Part shown: in pieces, positions 25,147-33,160 of the stretch
How the letters are laid out: each line of letters opens with the position of its first letter
How positions within the stretch are numbered: position 1 is the first letter of the stretch
NCBI GenBank assembly: GCA_033763795.1
Contig: JANRJV010000030.1
Span: 1-64,000 of the forward strand
Origin: JAEUIV01 sp033763795
GTDB taxonomy: Bacteria; Planctomycetota; Phycisphaerae; Phycisphaerales; UBA1924
Direction: 5' to 3'
Length of the DNA: 64,000 nucleotides
The notes under the pieces: model-generated
The model's input: only the letters and a program-made list of their open reading frames with translations
Databases searched by the model: none
Told to the model about the DNA's origin: nothing
Position numbers and translations under genes: made by a program

Positions 25147-25938
25147 TCACCGCCGCTTGTCCCGCGTGATCTCGGCGTAGGCGTTGTGGTTGTGGATCGA
25201 CTCGAAGTTCTCGCTCGAGATCGCGTACCACGTCACTCGCTCGTCGCGGTTCAGCTTCACCGCCAGGTCGCGGACGATGTCCTCGACGAACTTGGGGTTG
25301 TCGTAGGCCCGTTCGGTGACCCACTTCTCGTCGGGCCGCTTCAGTACGGCGAAGACCGCGCAGCTCGCCGCGCTCTCCAGGTGCTCGACGAGGTCCTCGA
25401 TCCACATGGTTCCCTTGAAGCGGACCGAAGCGGTGATCTCGCAGCGCTGGTTGTGGGCCCCGTACTCGCTGATCTCCTTGGAGCAGGGGCACAGGCTCGC
25501 CGCCGGGGCGCGCACCGTCATGACGAAATCATCGTGGCTGTTGGATTCCGCGGAGAAGGTCACGCGGTAATCCATGAGCCCCGCCGCGCCCGTCACCGGC
25601 GCCCGCTTCTCGATGAAGTAGGGGAACGCAAACTCGAGGTGGGCCGTCTCGGCGTTGAGCCGCTCCTTGATCGACCGGCAGACCAGCGGGATCCCGTCGG
25701 GCGTCAGCGGGTGCGCATGCGTGTTGAGCACTTCCAGGAAGCGGCTCATGTGCGTCCCCTTCTGATGATGGGGGAGCGACACGTACATGTTCACGGACGC
25801 GACGGTGGTCTGCTGTCCGCCCTGTCGTTCGCGCAGCGTGACCGGGTACGTCACCTGCCGAACTCCGACTTTGTCGATCGCGACCCGGCGGTCGTCGGCT
25901 GTCGCCTGCACGTCGGGCATCTGCCTGGAAGTTCCCAT
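25147..25938 (-). CDS. folE2: GTP cyclohydrolase FolE2
   Basis: The metal-flexible type IB GTP cyclohydrolase I that converts GTP to 7,8-dihydroneopterin triphosphate, the entry to folate and queuosine precursors. 263 residues from ATG 25938. Conserved motifs: VRQVTYPVTLRER, SLPHHQKGTHMSRF, PAASLCPCSKEISEYGAHNQ with the catalytic cysteine, FVEDIVRDLA and IHNHNAYAEI near the end. FolE2 can replace zinc-dependent FolE1 under zinc limitation. No Zur-like operator was found. I prefer ATG 25938 to ATG 25947 because the latter lies within a possible -10 (TACCAT) 7 nt upstream. ribD lies next on the same strand about 200 bp upstream. Confidence 0.95.
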   Translation of the reverse strand: MGTSRQMPDVQATADDRRVAIDKVGVRQVTYPVTLRERQGGQQTTVASVNMYVSLPHHQKGTHMSRFLEVLNTHAHPLTPDGIPLVCRSIKERLNAETAHLEFAFPYFIEKRAPVTGAAGLMDYRVTFSAESNSHDDFVMTVRAPAASLCPCSKEISEYGAHNQRCEITASVRFKGTMWIEDLVEHLESAASCAVFAVLKRPDEKWVTERAYDNPKFVEDIVRDLAVKLNRDERVTWYAISSENFESIHNHNAYAEITRDKRR

Positions 25939-25945
25939 TGCGATC

Positions 25946-25951
25946 ATGGTA
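25946..25951 (-). promoter_or_regulatory. putative -10 hexamer TACCAT, leaderless folE2 start
   Basis: TACCAT on the minus strand ends 7 nt before the ATG at 25938. No Shine-Dalgarno is seen between them. Same spacing as at tatD, glmM and the RNase HII-like gene. Confidence 0.4.
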
Positions 25952-26143
25952 TCCCTGCCCCCACTTCACCGGTCCGCCGCCCCTCCGGACAATCCCCACT
26001 CTCCCACGGGCCGCATGGCCCGGGTCCCTCGGCGGGCCGAAACTTGCGCCACGTATTCGTCCGCCCGGCTTCCTTGGATTCCCCGCGGACCCGCAAGGAT
26101 CGAGCCGCGACCACGCCACCCCTGCCGCCCGCGCCCGCGCACC

Positions 26144-27334
26144 TCACGACACAGTCCCGTTCTCCGGCGCCCCGCCCCGCGCATAGAGCAGCAGCGCATC
26201 CGGGCCGCGCCTCGTCACATGCCGCAGCACCAGCCCGGCTCCCCCGCGAACGCTGTAGGTCGGCCCGATCATCGCCGCACCGGGCGCCTGATCGTCCCCG
26301 AGGACGCGCGGCGCGACAAACACGAGCGCCTCGTCCACCAGTTGCTCGCTCAGCAGCGACCCCAGGAGCACGGGCCCGGCTTCGACCAGCGCCGTCGTCA
26401 CGCCGAAGTGCTGCGACAGGACCGTCAGCGCCGCGCGCACATTCACCCGGGGCCCCCCCGGCGTCTGGATCACCAGCGCGCCCGCTCTTTGAAGCTCGCT
26501 GGCGCGGTCGGCCGCGGCTCCGGACAGCTCCGCCGTGCACACAACGAGCGGCGTCTCCCGCGCCGTGCGCACCAGCGCGGACGTGAGCGGAAGAGTCGCG
26601 GCGGAGTCTATCACCACGCGCCGGGCAACCCGTCGCACAGGCACGCCCCGCGCCGTCAGCATCGGATCATCCGCGCGCACCGTGCCCACACCTGTGACGA
26701 TCGCATCGACGCGCCCGCGCAGCCGGTGCACCAGCCGACGCGAGGCCTCGCATGAGATCCACTTTGAGTCCCCGGTGCGGGCCGCGACCTTGCCGTCGAT
26801 CGTCTGCGCCCACTTGGCGATGATCCAGGGCGGCCCTCCGTTCACCGAGCGCTCGAACGGGGCGGCCGGACGCGCAACAAGCGGGCCGCCGTCCGCGAAA
26901 TCGACCCGGATGCCGGCCCGGGTCAGCACCTGCGCGCCCCCGGCCGCGAGGCGGTTGGGGTCGCGGCGCCCCACGACCACCCGGGCGACCTTCGCGCGGA
27001 TGAGAGCGTCCGTGCAGGGCGGCGTCTTGCCCTGATGCTTGCAGGGCTCGAGCGTGACATAGACAGTCGCCCCGCGCGGGTCGCGTCCCCGCCGCGCGCA
27101 GTCGGCCAGGGCTTCCACTTCCGCGTGCGGGCCGCCGAACACGCGGTGATGACCCATGCCCATGACGTCGCCGGCCTCATCCGTGATGATGCAGCCGACC
27201 ATGGGGTTGGGCTCGACGCGCCCCATCGCACGCAGCGCCAGGAGCGCCGCCCGCCGGAGCATCCGCGCGTCCCGGGCCGCATCGGTTCCATCAGCCCGCG
27301 CGTGCGCCGGCGGACCCGCGTCCGAGTCAGGCAC
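26144..27334 (-). CDS. ribD: bifunctional riboflavin deaminase/reductase RibD
   Basis: Catalyses deamination of the pyrimidine intermediate and then reduction of its ribose side chain in riboflavin synthesis. 396 residues. The N-terminal cytidine-deaminase-like domain has EPNPMVGCII, the zinc His in GGPHAEVEAL (70-72) and TLEPCKHQGKTPPC with the two zinc cysteines. The C-terminal DHFR-like reductase has PPWIIAKWAQTIDGKVA, SKWISCEASRR, RVDAIVTGVGTVRADDP and a late VEAGPVLLGSLL. The start overlaps the end of the RNase HII-like gene by eight bases, so both are probably one transcript. ribB/A, ribE and ribH are not in the window. No FMN riboswitch was recognised upstream. Confidence 0.95.
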   Translation of the reverse strand: MPDSDAGPPAHARADGTDAARDARMLRRAALLALRAMGRVEPNPMVGCIITDEAGDVMGMGHHRVFGGPHAEVEALADCARRGRDPRGATVYVTLEPCKHQGKTPPCTDALIRAKVARVVVGRRDPNRLAAGGAQVLTRAGIRVDFADGGPLVARPAAPFERSVNGGPPWIIAKWAQTIDGKVAARTGDSKWISCEASRRLVHRLRGRVDAIVTGVGTVRADDPMLTARGVPVRRVARRVVIDSAATLPLTSALVRTARETPLVVCTAELSGAAADRASELQRAGALVIQTPGGPRVNVRAALTVLSQHFGVTTALVEAGPVLLGSLLSEQLVDEALVFVAPRVLGDDQAPGAAMIGPTYSVRGGAGLVLRHVTRRGPDALLLYARGGAPENGTVS

Positions 27335-28331
27335 GGCGCACCAGCCCGTCCGCCTCGGCCCCCGCGCCCGCGGCCCGGACGTCCCGCAGCCAGCGACCCG
27401 CGTCGGTCCCGTACCCGGCGGTGGGCTTGAGCTCCGCGAACCGGCCGCTCCAATAGGTGTTGAAGCGCATCATCATTAGCTCGCGCGCGTACTTCGCCGT
27501 CATCGACGCCAGCGCCACGGGGAAATGCACCGCGTCGGCCTCGGTCTGGAACGTCACCGTCATGACACGCCCCCCCGGCGCGCTCAGCACATAGCGGCTG
27601 GCGTGCTCGCTCTCGACCGACACGCTCACCTCGACCCCGGGCAGCACGCGCGACAGCCGCTCGGCGTAGTACGACCGCCCCCCCTGCCGATCGATCACCA
27701 GACGGGCCCCGCCGTCGACGAGCCCGGGCTCGGCCGACCACCGGTCCCAGGCCCGGCGCACAAACCCGGCGACGACCTCGAAGCTGACGTCCGCCTTGTT
27801 GCGCGTCCGCGCCAGCTCCTCGTTCCAGCTTCGCTCGCACAGCAGGCTGACCGACAGCCCCTGCACGCTCACACCGGCCCGGCCGCAGCACGTCGCCAGC
27901 TGCTGTCCGAGCAGGCGAATGTGCTCACCCGTGGTCGAGACGGGCACGGGGCGCCCCGCCGCGTACCAGGGCCACGCGGGCAGCGATGTGCAGCCCAGCC
28001 GGCACAGCAGCGAGCCGTCGTCTTCAGGCAACGCCTGATCCGGGGCGAGCGCCCACGCGAAGCTCAGCACGCCCCGCTCGAGGTGCTCGATCGCGCGGGC
28101 GGGCTCCAGCCCCTGCTTCTTCAATTTCTTCGAGTCGTCGACCGCAATCCGGCCGTCCCCGGCCGAAGGCACGCCACGCGTCACGGCCCGGCGGAGGAGC
28201 TTCCAGACGTTCGGCGGCGGGCCACCGGGCTCCCAGCCGTCCAGCGTCACGCATGACACCGCAACCGCGAGCGGACCCAGCCGCGGTCCGTAGCCGGCTT
28301 CATCAATTCCGAGATACACCAGCCGCGCCAC
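27327..28331 (-). CDS. RNase HII-like nuclease, enlarged planctomycete form
   Basis: 334 residues, against 200-260 for typical RNase HII. The N-terminal YLGIDEAGYGPRLGPLAV carries the first acidic pair (Asp-Glu). VDDSKKLKKQG corresponds to the DSKKL motif. RLVIDRQGGR supplies a later Asp, and VALASMTAKYAREL matches the VAAASIxAKVxRD helix. The four-acid catalytic set therefore looks present, though insertions separate the motifs. Expected activity is cleavage of RNA in RNA-DNA hybrids. An additional canonical rnhB could exist elsewhere. It starts with GTG. A TACACT lies 7 nt upstream and no Shine-Dalgarno is visible, so the mRNA may be leaderless. It leads the ribD operon. Confidence 0.8.
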   Translation of the reverse strand: MARLVYLGIDEAGYGPRLGPLAVAVSCVTLDGWEPGGPPPNVWKLLRRAVTRGVPSAGDGRIAVDDSKKLKKQGLEPARAIEHLERGVLSFAWALAPDQALPEDDGSLLCRLGCTSLPAWPWYAAGRPVPVSTTGEHIRLLGQQLATCCGRAGVSVQGLSVSLLCERSWNEELARTRNKADVSFEVVAGFVRRAWDRWSAEPGLVDGGARLVIDRQGGRSYYAERLSRVLPGVEVSVSVESEHASRYVLSAPGGRVMTVTFQTEADAVHFPVALASMTAKYARELMMMRFNTYWSGRFAELKPTAGYGTDAGRWLRDVRAAGAGAEADGLVRRA

Positions 28332-28338
28332 GGGGCTG

Positions 28339-28344
28339 AGTGTA
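28339..28344 (-). promoter_or_regulatory. putative -10 hexamer TACACT, leaderless start
   Basis: TACACT on the minus strand ends 7 nt before the GTG at 28331. No Shine-Dalgarno lies between. Confidence 0.4.
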
Positions 28345-28464
28345 CCGCCGGTCCGGGGACCATTCCGTTCGCGCCGCGCTGAAATCGCGGCGCACGGACG
28401 CCTGGCCTCGTCACCCGAAGACGAAGGGCCCGGCCCCCTGATCCCGGTGCTGAAACCGACCCGC

Positions 28465-28695
28465 TCAGTTCTTCGACTTGCGCAGAGGCGTCGACGACGT
28501 GGGGACGAAGTCCTCGCTCTTCGGATCTGCGGTTGTGCTCGCGGCGTTGTTGGCGCCGCCGCCCTGCCGCGCAGCCGCGCCGGCGTTCCCGCTGCGGCCG
28601 GACTCGCCTCCGAACAGGCCCATGTTCATCGCGACCACGACGCCGGCGGCGAGCAGGCAAACCACGATCACAGCAATCTTGACGTTCTTATTCAT
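28465..28695 (-). CDS. small single-pass membrane protein
   Basis: 76 residues. A short basic start (MNKNVK), one hydrophobic helix IAVIVVCLLAAGVVVAMNMG, then a Gly/Ala/Ser/Asn-rich low-complexity tail ending in RKSKN. It looks like a membrane-anchored small protein with its tail outside. A GAGGA run 7 bases upstream of the ATG (28698 onward) supports the start. It follows a pseudopilin gene on the same strand but is separated from it by a strong terminator, so it needs its own promoter. No family is recognised. It could also be the remnant or partner of an export-related protein. Confidence 0.7.
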   Translation of the reverse strand: MNKNVKIAVIVVCLLAAGVVVAMNMGLFGGESGRSGNAGAAARQGGGANNAASTTADPKSEDFVPTSSTPLRKSKN

Positions 28696-28803
28696 GAGTG
28701 CTCATCCTCGCGGGGAGAGAGTGCGTTCGGGAGAAAGCATACGCGGAAGCGAGCGGCGCATCCCTGGACGACTACCGAGCCGGGGGTGGGCCGCGACGGT
28801 CCC

Positions 28804-28838
28804 GGAAAACAACCGGCCCGGGGGAGAACCCGGGCCGG
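28804..28838 (-). terminator. Rho-independent terminator after the pseudopilin gene
   Basis: A perfect 10-bp stem CCGGCCCGGG (28813-28822) with CCCGGGCCGG (28829-28838) and a 6-nt loop. On the minus strand it is followed by TTGTTTT. It lies 30 bp after the pseudopilin stop. Confidence 0.85.
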
Positions 28839-28867
28839 CGCGGAAAATTCAGCAGGGGAAGAAGGGC

Positions 28868-29914
28868 TTAGAGGTCGCGGCCGCGGATGCCGCCCCAATT
28901 GATGTAGAAGTGAGCGGGCCAGGACTCGCCCGACTCCGTGATGAGGTTGTAGGCGGGGCCGGCGTGCTCGGAGGGCGAGCTGGGGGCCTCGGTGTAGGGC
29001 TTCACGACCCGCGCGCCGCCGTCGCCGGTGGCCACGGTGCACGTCGCGCCGGGCTCGAGCCAGAAGTCAGCGTCACGGTCGTGAACCGCATCGAACAGGA
29101 AGAAGAGCACCTTCTTGTCGGGGCTCGACATGTCGGCGCTCTTCACGTAGTCGACGTACTGGAGGGGGAACGAGCCCTGAGTGACCTGGGGGATGTAGAC
29201 CTCGCTGACAGCGGGGAGGCGGCGGCCGTCCGGGCCGAACGAGTAGCACATCGGGTTGGTCAGACCGCTGATGGAATAGCGGTAGGAGCCGACGTACATG
29301 GCTCGGCCGGCTTCGGTGCGGTCGTCCCGTGACTCTTCGGGGTTGCGGAGAGCGCCGCCGTCCTTCTTGACGAGGTCGCGCCAGCGCTGCCAGGTGTCAA
29401 TGCGGTTGGTCTGAGAGGGGCTGAGGAACACGTCCTGCAGCATCGCCATGCCCTCGCCCTCGACCATGTATGGGCCCAGGGTGACGAGGTAGAAGTCATG
29501 CATGGACGAAGCGAAGAGGTCAGGGAAGAACCCGCCCTCGGGGTTGATGCGGCGGAAGACGTCGAGGCCGGACGAGTTGGAGTTGCCGCCGGCGATGGGG
29601 AAGGCCCAGCCGTTGGTCTCGAACTGGTTCTTGATCGCCATGAACTTGGCGGGCCGGCCGCGGGGGCCGATGACGTCGTTGCCATTGCCCTCGGGGCCGT
29701 GGGGCATGCGGTCGCTGTTCTGCGAGCTGTAGTTCGCCGCGGCCTGGGCGTGCTGCTTCTGGTTGGCCGTGCAGCGGCTGATGCGGGCGTTGCGGCGGGC
29801 CTGCCCGAGGGCGGGCAGCAACAGGCTGATCAGCAGCGCGATGATGCTGATCACGACCAGCAGCTCGATCAGGGTGAACCCCTTCAGGCTGCGACGGGCA
29901 AGCGACTTTGACAT
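28868..29914 (-). CDS. type II secretion-like pseudopilin with prepilin leader
   Basis: 348 residues. The prepilin peptidase site is KG|FTLIELLVV, followed by the membrane helix VVISIIALLISLLLPALGQA. This is the large planctomycete pseudopilin family with H-x9-DG/DUF1559-like C-terminal regions. The body is a globular domain without other recognised motifs (SYRYSISGLTN, KKVLFFLFDAVHDRD, INWGGIRG). Probably a minor pilin or surface protein processed by PilD-type peptidase. The ATG at 29914 has GGAG nine bases upstream; ATG 29923 directly abuts that GGAG and is less likely. It is monocistronic, with a terminator downstream. Confidence 0.9.
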   Translation of the reverse strand: MSKSLARRSLKGFTLIELLVVISIIALLISLLLPALGQARRNARISRCTANQKQHAQAAANYSSQNSDRMPHGPEGNGNDVIGPRGRPAKFMAIKNQFETNGWAFPIAGGNSNSSGLDVFRRINPEGGFFPDLFASSMHDFYLVTLGPYMVEGEGMAMLQDVFLSPSQTNRIDTWQRWRDLVKKDGGALRNPEESRDDRTEAGRAMYVGSYRYSISGLTNPMCYSFGPDGRRLPAVSEVYIPQVTQGSFPLQYVDYVKSADMSSPDKKVLFFLFDAVHDRDADFWLEPGATCTVATGDGGARVVKPYTEAPSSPSEHAGPAYNLITESGESWPAHFYINWGGIRGRDL

Positions 29915-30089
29915 GAACGTCATCTCCGCATGATGTGCGAGTGGGCCGCCGCCCCGAGAGGCCGGAGAGCCCGCAGTTCCAGAATTCCAATCAGCCGGCG
30001 GGCCGCTGAGCCCACCCGAGCCGTACTCGCGGGACGCGGCGCACGCCGAATCCCACCCCCGTCTTCATCCCCCGTCAAAGTCAATCAAG

Positions 30090-30175
30090 TGCGGCTGAAA
30101 GGAGTCGAACCTTCACGGGATTTTACTCCCACCAGAACCTGAATCTGGCGCGTCTGCCAATTCCGCCACAGCCGC
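30090..30175 (-). tRNA. tRNA-Leu, anticodon CAG
   Basis: A class II tRNA on the minus strand. The acceptor stem GCGGCTG pairs with CAGCCGC, the anticodon stem-loop CCAGATTCAGGTTCTGG reads CAG, and there is a long variable arm. The T-arm is AGGTTCGACTCCT and the discriminator is A; CCA is not encoded. It decodes CUG, expected to be the most used Leu codon at this GC content. Confidence 0.96.
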
Positions 30176-30190
30176 AGAAGCGAGTCGCAG

Positions 30191-30218
30191 AGCATATCGC
30201 CCGCTCTGTGACTGACAA
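30191..30218 (-). promoter_or_regulatory. sigma-70-type promoter of tRNA-Leu(CAG)
   Basis: -35 TTGTCA (30213-30218, five of six) and -10 TATGCT (30191-30196) with a 16-bp spacer on the minus strand. Predicted start is about 9 nt before the tRNA 5' end. Confidence 0.6.
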
Positions 30219-30423
30219 GTAGCTGTGGTTGCCATCAGATACCAAACGTCATCCTGACAGACCACGGCGGCGCACACACCACCGCGCGGCTAGAACCCGA
30301 TACGCCCTTCATGCGGAACGGTTCCGTCCGACGGGTCGCTATCTCGTCTCTCCCGCTGAGCTTCGCCCGCTCAGCCGCACCCTGAGCGAAAGAACCGCGA
30401 CGGATCAGGCCGCCTTTGAGGCG

Positions 30424-31587
30424 TTACTCGTCGTCCTCGCCGGTTTCCGGGGCGGTGACCTTGGGAGGCATCTTGGCGGCGACCACTTGCTTCCGCACCT
30501 CGGCGAATAGTTCAGGATTGTCGCGGAGGAACTTCTTGACGTTCTCGCGCCCCTGACCCAGGCGGACCTCGCCGAAACTGAACCAGGCGCCGGACTTCTC
30601 GATCACGCCGCAGTTGATCGCCAGATCGAGCAGGTCGCCCGTCGCCGAGATCCCTTCGTCGAACATGATGTCGAACTCCGCCTCACGGAACGGTGGAGCC
30701 ATCTTGTTCTTGACAACGCGGGCCCGCACGCGGTTGCCGACGTTGAGCTCGCCCTCCTTGATGGCGGAGATGCGGCGGATGTCGACACGGATCGACGAGT
30801 AGAACTTGAGTGCCCGGCCGCCGGTGGTGGTCTCGGGCGAGCCGAACATCACGCCGATCTTCTCGCGGATCTGGTTGAGGAAGATCACGCAGCAGTTGCT
30901 CCGCGCGATGGCGCCCGTGAGCTTCCTGAGCGCCTGGCTCATCAGTCGCGCCTGCAGACCGACGTGGCTGTCGCCCATGTCCCCTTCGAGCTCCGCCTTG
31001 GGAACCAGGGCCGCGACCGAGTCGATGACGATCACGTCGACCGCGTTGGATCGCACGAGCAGCTCGCAGATTTCCAGTGCCTGCTCGCCGGTGTCGGGCT
31101 GCGAGACGAGCAGGTCATCGATGTTCACGCCCAGGCGGCGGGCCCATGACGGGTCCAGCGCGTGCTCGGCGTCGATGAAGGCCGCGACGCCGCCGTTCTT
31201 CTGCGCGTTGGCGGCGACGGTGAGCGCCAGCGTCGTCTTGCCCGAGGACTCCGGGCCGTAGATCTCGACGATTCGGCCCGCGGGCATGCCCCGCCCGCCG
31301 AGCGCCAGATCGAGCGAGAGCGTGCCCGTCGACGTGCCGGGGATGCTGGTGAGCGCATCCTCGGTCAGACGCATGATGGCGCCCTTGCCGAAGGTCTTCT
31401 CGATCTGCTGAACCGTCCGGCTGAGCGACTGCGAGCGAGCCCGCTCCTCGCCCTTGGCCGACTTGTCCTCAACGATCACTGCCGACTCGGACTTCTTGCT
31501 CACGGTTCGCGCGCCCTGTTTGGAGTTCGGGCGAGAGGCCAGCTCCTCGCCGTTGAGTTCCGCAAGTTCCGCTGCCGAGGTGACCAT
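30424..31587 (-). CDS. recA: recombinase RecA
   Basis: DNA-dependent ATPase for homologous recombination and SOS induction. 387 residues with Walker A GPESSGKTT at 111-119, Walker B VIVIDSVAALVP, the L1 and L2 DNA loops (PKAELEGDMGDSHVG and IGVMFGSPETTTGG) and an acidic C-terminus ending GEDDE. An N-terminal extension of about 45 residues relative to E. coli (Ser/Lys/Glu-rich) is unusual. GGAGG eight bases before the ATG supports this start. The upstream region contains a direct repeat GGTATC-N5-GGTATC about 35 nt from the start, of unknown role. No clear E. coli- or Bacillus-type LexA box was found. Monocistronic. Confidence 0.97.
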   Translation of the reverse strand: MVTSAAELAELNGEELASRPNSKQGARTVSKKSESAVIVEDKSAKGEERARSQSLSRTVQQIEKTFGKGAIMRLTEDALTSIPGTSTGTLSLDLALGGRGMPAGRIVEIYGPESSGKTTLALTVAANAQKNGGVAAFIDAEHALDPSWARRLGVNIDDLLVSQPDTGEQALEICELLVRSNAVDVIVIDSVAALVPKAELEGDMGDSHVGLQARLMSQALRKLTGAIARSNCCVIFLNQIREKIGVMFGSPETTTGGRALKFYSSIRVDIRRISAIKEGELNVGNRVRARVVKNKMAPPFREAEFDIMFDEGISATGDLLDLAINCGVIEKSGAWFSFGEVRLGQGRENVKKFLRDNPELFAEVRKQVVAAKMPPKVTAPETGEDDE

Positions 31588-31708
31588 ATCGCAAGCCTCC
31601 GGTGTGCGCTCGATGTTCGGTATCTAAAAGGTATCCGATCATCGACCGAGTGCAAGATCTGTTTGGATATTTTTCTCCTTACAGATTCCGGATGGTTCTT
31701 GACCGCTG

Positions 31709-33085
31709 TCAACAGGCTGTCAGTCGGCCCACCGCCCGGGCGAAGACCCGTCCCCGCTCCTCGTAATTCGTGAACTGGTCCCAACTTGCGCACCCTGGTG
31801 AGAGCAGGATGACGTCGGAATGCACGGCGTGTTCGATCGCCCGATCGACCGCGCTACTGACGTCGCCGCAGTGGTAGGCCTTCCCACCCAAGCGAGAGAT
31901 TTCCTGGGCGAGACCCGCCCCGGTGGCCCCGACGGTGTACGCCCCGGCGCAGCGGGCGGCCGCCCTGGCGAGCTCGGCGAGGCTCACTTTTTTGTCGTAC
32001 CCGCCGCAGATCAGCCTGACGCGGCCGGCGCCGACGTGCGGCTCATCGTCCATCGCCTCGACGGCGAGCAGGGCGGCTTCGGGCGTGGTGCTCTTTGAGT
32101 CATTGAACGCACGGATGCGGCCGCGGCCGCCGGGGAGCTCGAACCAGCCGAGCGCCTGCAGCCGGTCGGGCAGGCCGGGGAACGTTGCGACGGCGCGTCC
32201 GGCGTCCTGTTCGTCGAGCCCGGCGCTGGCCAGGGCCGCGATCGCGACCGCGGCGTTCTGGCGGTTGTGGCGCCCCGGGATCGCCAGCGGAGGAACACGC
32301 TGGGCGTCGGAGTTGCGCACGATGTGAACCTTCGCGGCGGTGAGCGACGCCCAGTCCGCGACCGACTCGTGGACGACGGCCCGGTCCGTGGGCGCCTGAT
32401 CGCGCAGAAGCTGCAGCTTGCAGTCACGGTAGTGATCGAAGGTCTCGTGCCAATCCAGATGATTGGGGGCGATGTTCGTGACCACAGCCACGCCGGGCGA
32501 CCACCCCGGCGCGGCGTCGAAGCCCGCGCCGCGCGCCAGCCAGTGCAGCATTGCGCTGGAGACCTCGAGCACGACGTCGCTCGACGGCGTGATGCGTGCG
32601 AGCTCGGGGAGGAGCGAGCCCCCGATGTTGCCGCCGAAGAAGACGTCGCTCCCCGCGGCGCGCAGGCCGTGGGCGATCAGGGCGCTCGTCGTGCTCTTGC
32701 CGACGGTTCCCGTGATGGCGATGACGCGGCGTCGCTCGGGGAGGCGCTCGACGAGGAGCCTGATCTCCGTCGTGACGGGGACGCCCGCCTGGCGGGCCGC
32801 GCGGAGATACGCGTTCGACCACGGCCTTGGGACCGCGGGGTTGGCGACGACGAGGTCGGTGTCGCGGAAGTCGCGCTCGTCGTGGCCGCCCAGTCGGAGG
32901 CCCAGCGCGCCGGAGCGGGCGAGGTCGTCGATGGAGGCGAGGGAGTCGGCGAGTTTGTCGCGCGGGTCGAGGTCCGTGAGCAGGACGCGTGCGCCGCGCT
33001 GGATGAGCCAGCGTGTGACGCCGGCGCCGCCGCCGAAGCGGCCAAGCCCCATGACCGTGACTCGTCTGCCGGCGAAGTCGTTCAC
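31709..33085 (-). CDS. murD: UDP-N-acetylmuramoyl-L-alanine--D-glutamate ligase
   Basis: Adds D-Glu to UDP-MurNAc-L-Ala in cytoplasmic peptidoglycan precursor synthesis. 458 residues. The N-terminal Rossmann-like domain has VTVMGLGRFGGG, the ATP P-loop is AITGTVGKSTTSALI, then VVTNIAPNHLDWH (Mg2+ His), PGRHNRQNAAVAIAAL and, in the C-terminal domain, RAFNDSKSTTPEA, RLICGGYDKK and a terminal LLSPGCASWDQFTNYEERG. The GTG start has AGGAG seven bases upstream. In most bacteria murD sits in the dcw cluster. Here it stands alone, divergent from glmM, with 75 bp between the starts. Confidence 0.96.
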   Translation of the reverse strand: MNDFAGRRVTVMGLGRFGGGAGVTRWLIQRGARVLLTDLDPRDKLADSLASIDDLARSGALGLRLGGHDERDFRDTDLVVANPAVPRPWSNAYLRAARQAGVPVTTEIRLLVERLPERRRVIAITGTVGKSTTSALIAHGLRAAGSDVFFGGNIGGSLLPELARITPSSDVVLEVSSAMLHWLARGAGFDAAPGWSPGVAVVTNIAPNHLDWHETFDHYRDCKLQLLRDQAPTDRAVVHESVADWASLTAAKVHIVRNSDAQRVPPLAIPGRHNRQNAAVAIAALASAGLDEQDAGRAVATFPGLPDRLQALGWFELPGGRGRIRAFNDSKSTTPEAALLAVEAMDDEPHVGAGRVRLICGGYDKKVSLAELARAAARCAGAYTVGATGAGLAQEISRLGGKAYHCGDVSSAVDRAIEHAVHSDVILLSPGCASWDQFTNYEERGRVFARAVGRLTAC

Positions 33086-33147
33086 CGAGGATCTCCTGGG
33101 CCGATGTCGGCGCGGCGTGCGCGCGGCGGGAGCGTCGGCCGCGCCGA

Positions 33148-33153
33148 TATCAT
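33148..33153 (+). promoter_or_regulatory. putative -10 hexamer TATCAT, leaderless glmM start
   Basis: A five-of-six match to TATAAT ending 7 nt before the ATG at 33161. A GGAG directly abuts the ATG, too close for a Shine-Dalgarno. Confidence 0.5.
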
Positions 33154-33160
33154 CGCGGAG

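Noticed and set aside
28372..28394. 8-bp GC hairpin after the small membrane protein gene
   Set aside because: No T tract on either strand, so not called a terminator.
31590..31660. Possible LexA box upstream of recA
   Set aside because: A GAACATCGAGCG stretch and a GGTATC direct repeat are present, but neither matches a known LexA palindrome well.
32267..33160. Upstream extension of the glmM frame
   Set aside because: Antisense to murD; the conserved mutase N-terminus starts after ATG 33161.
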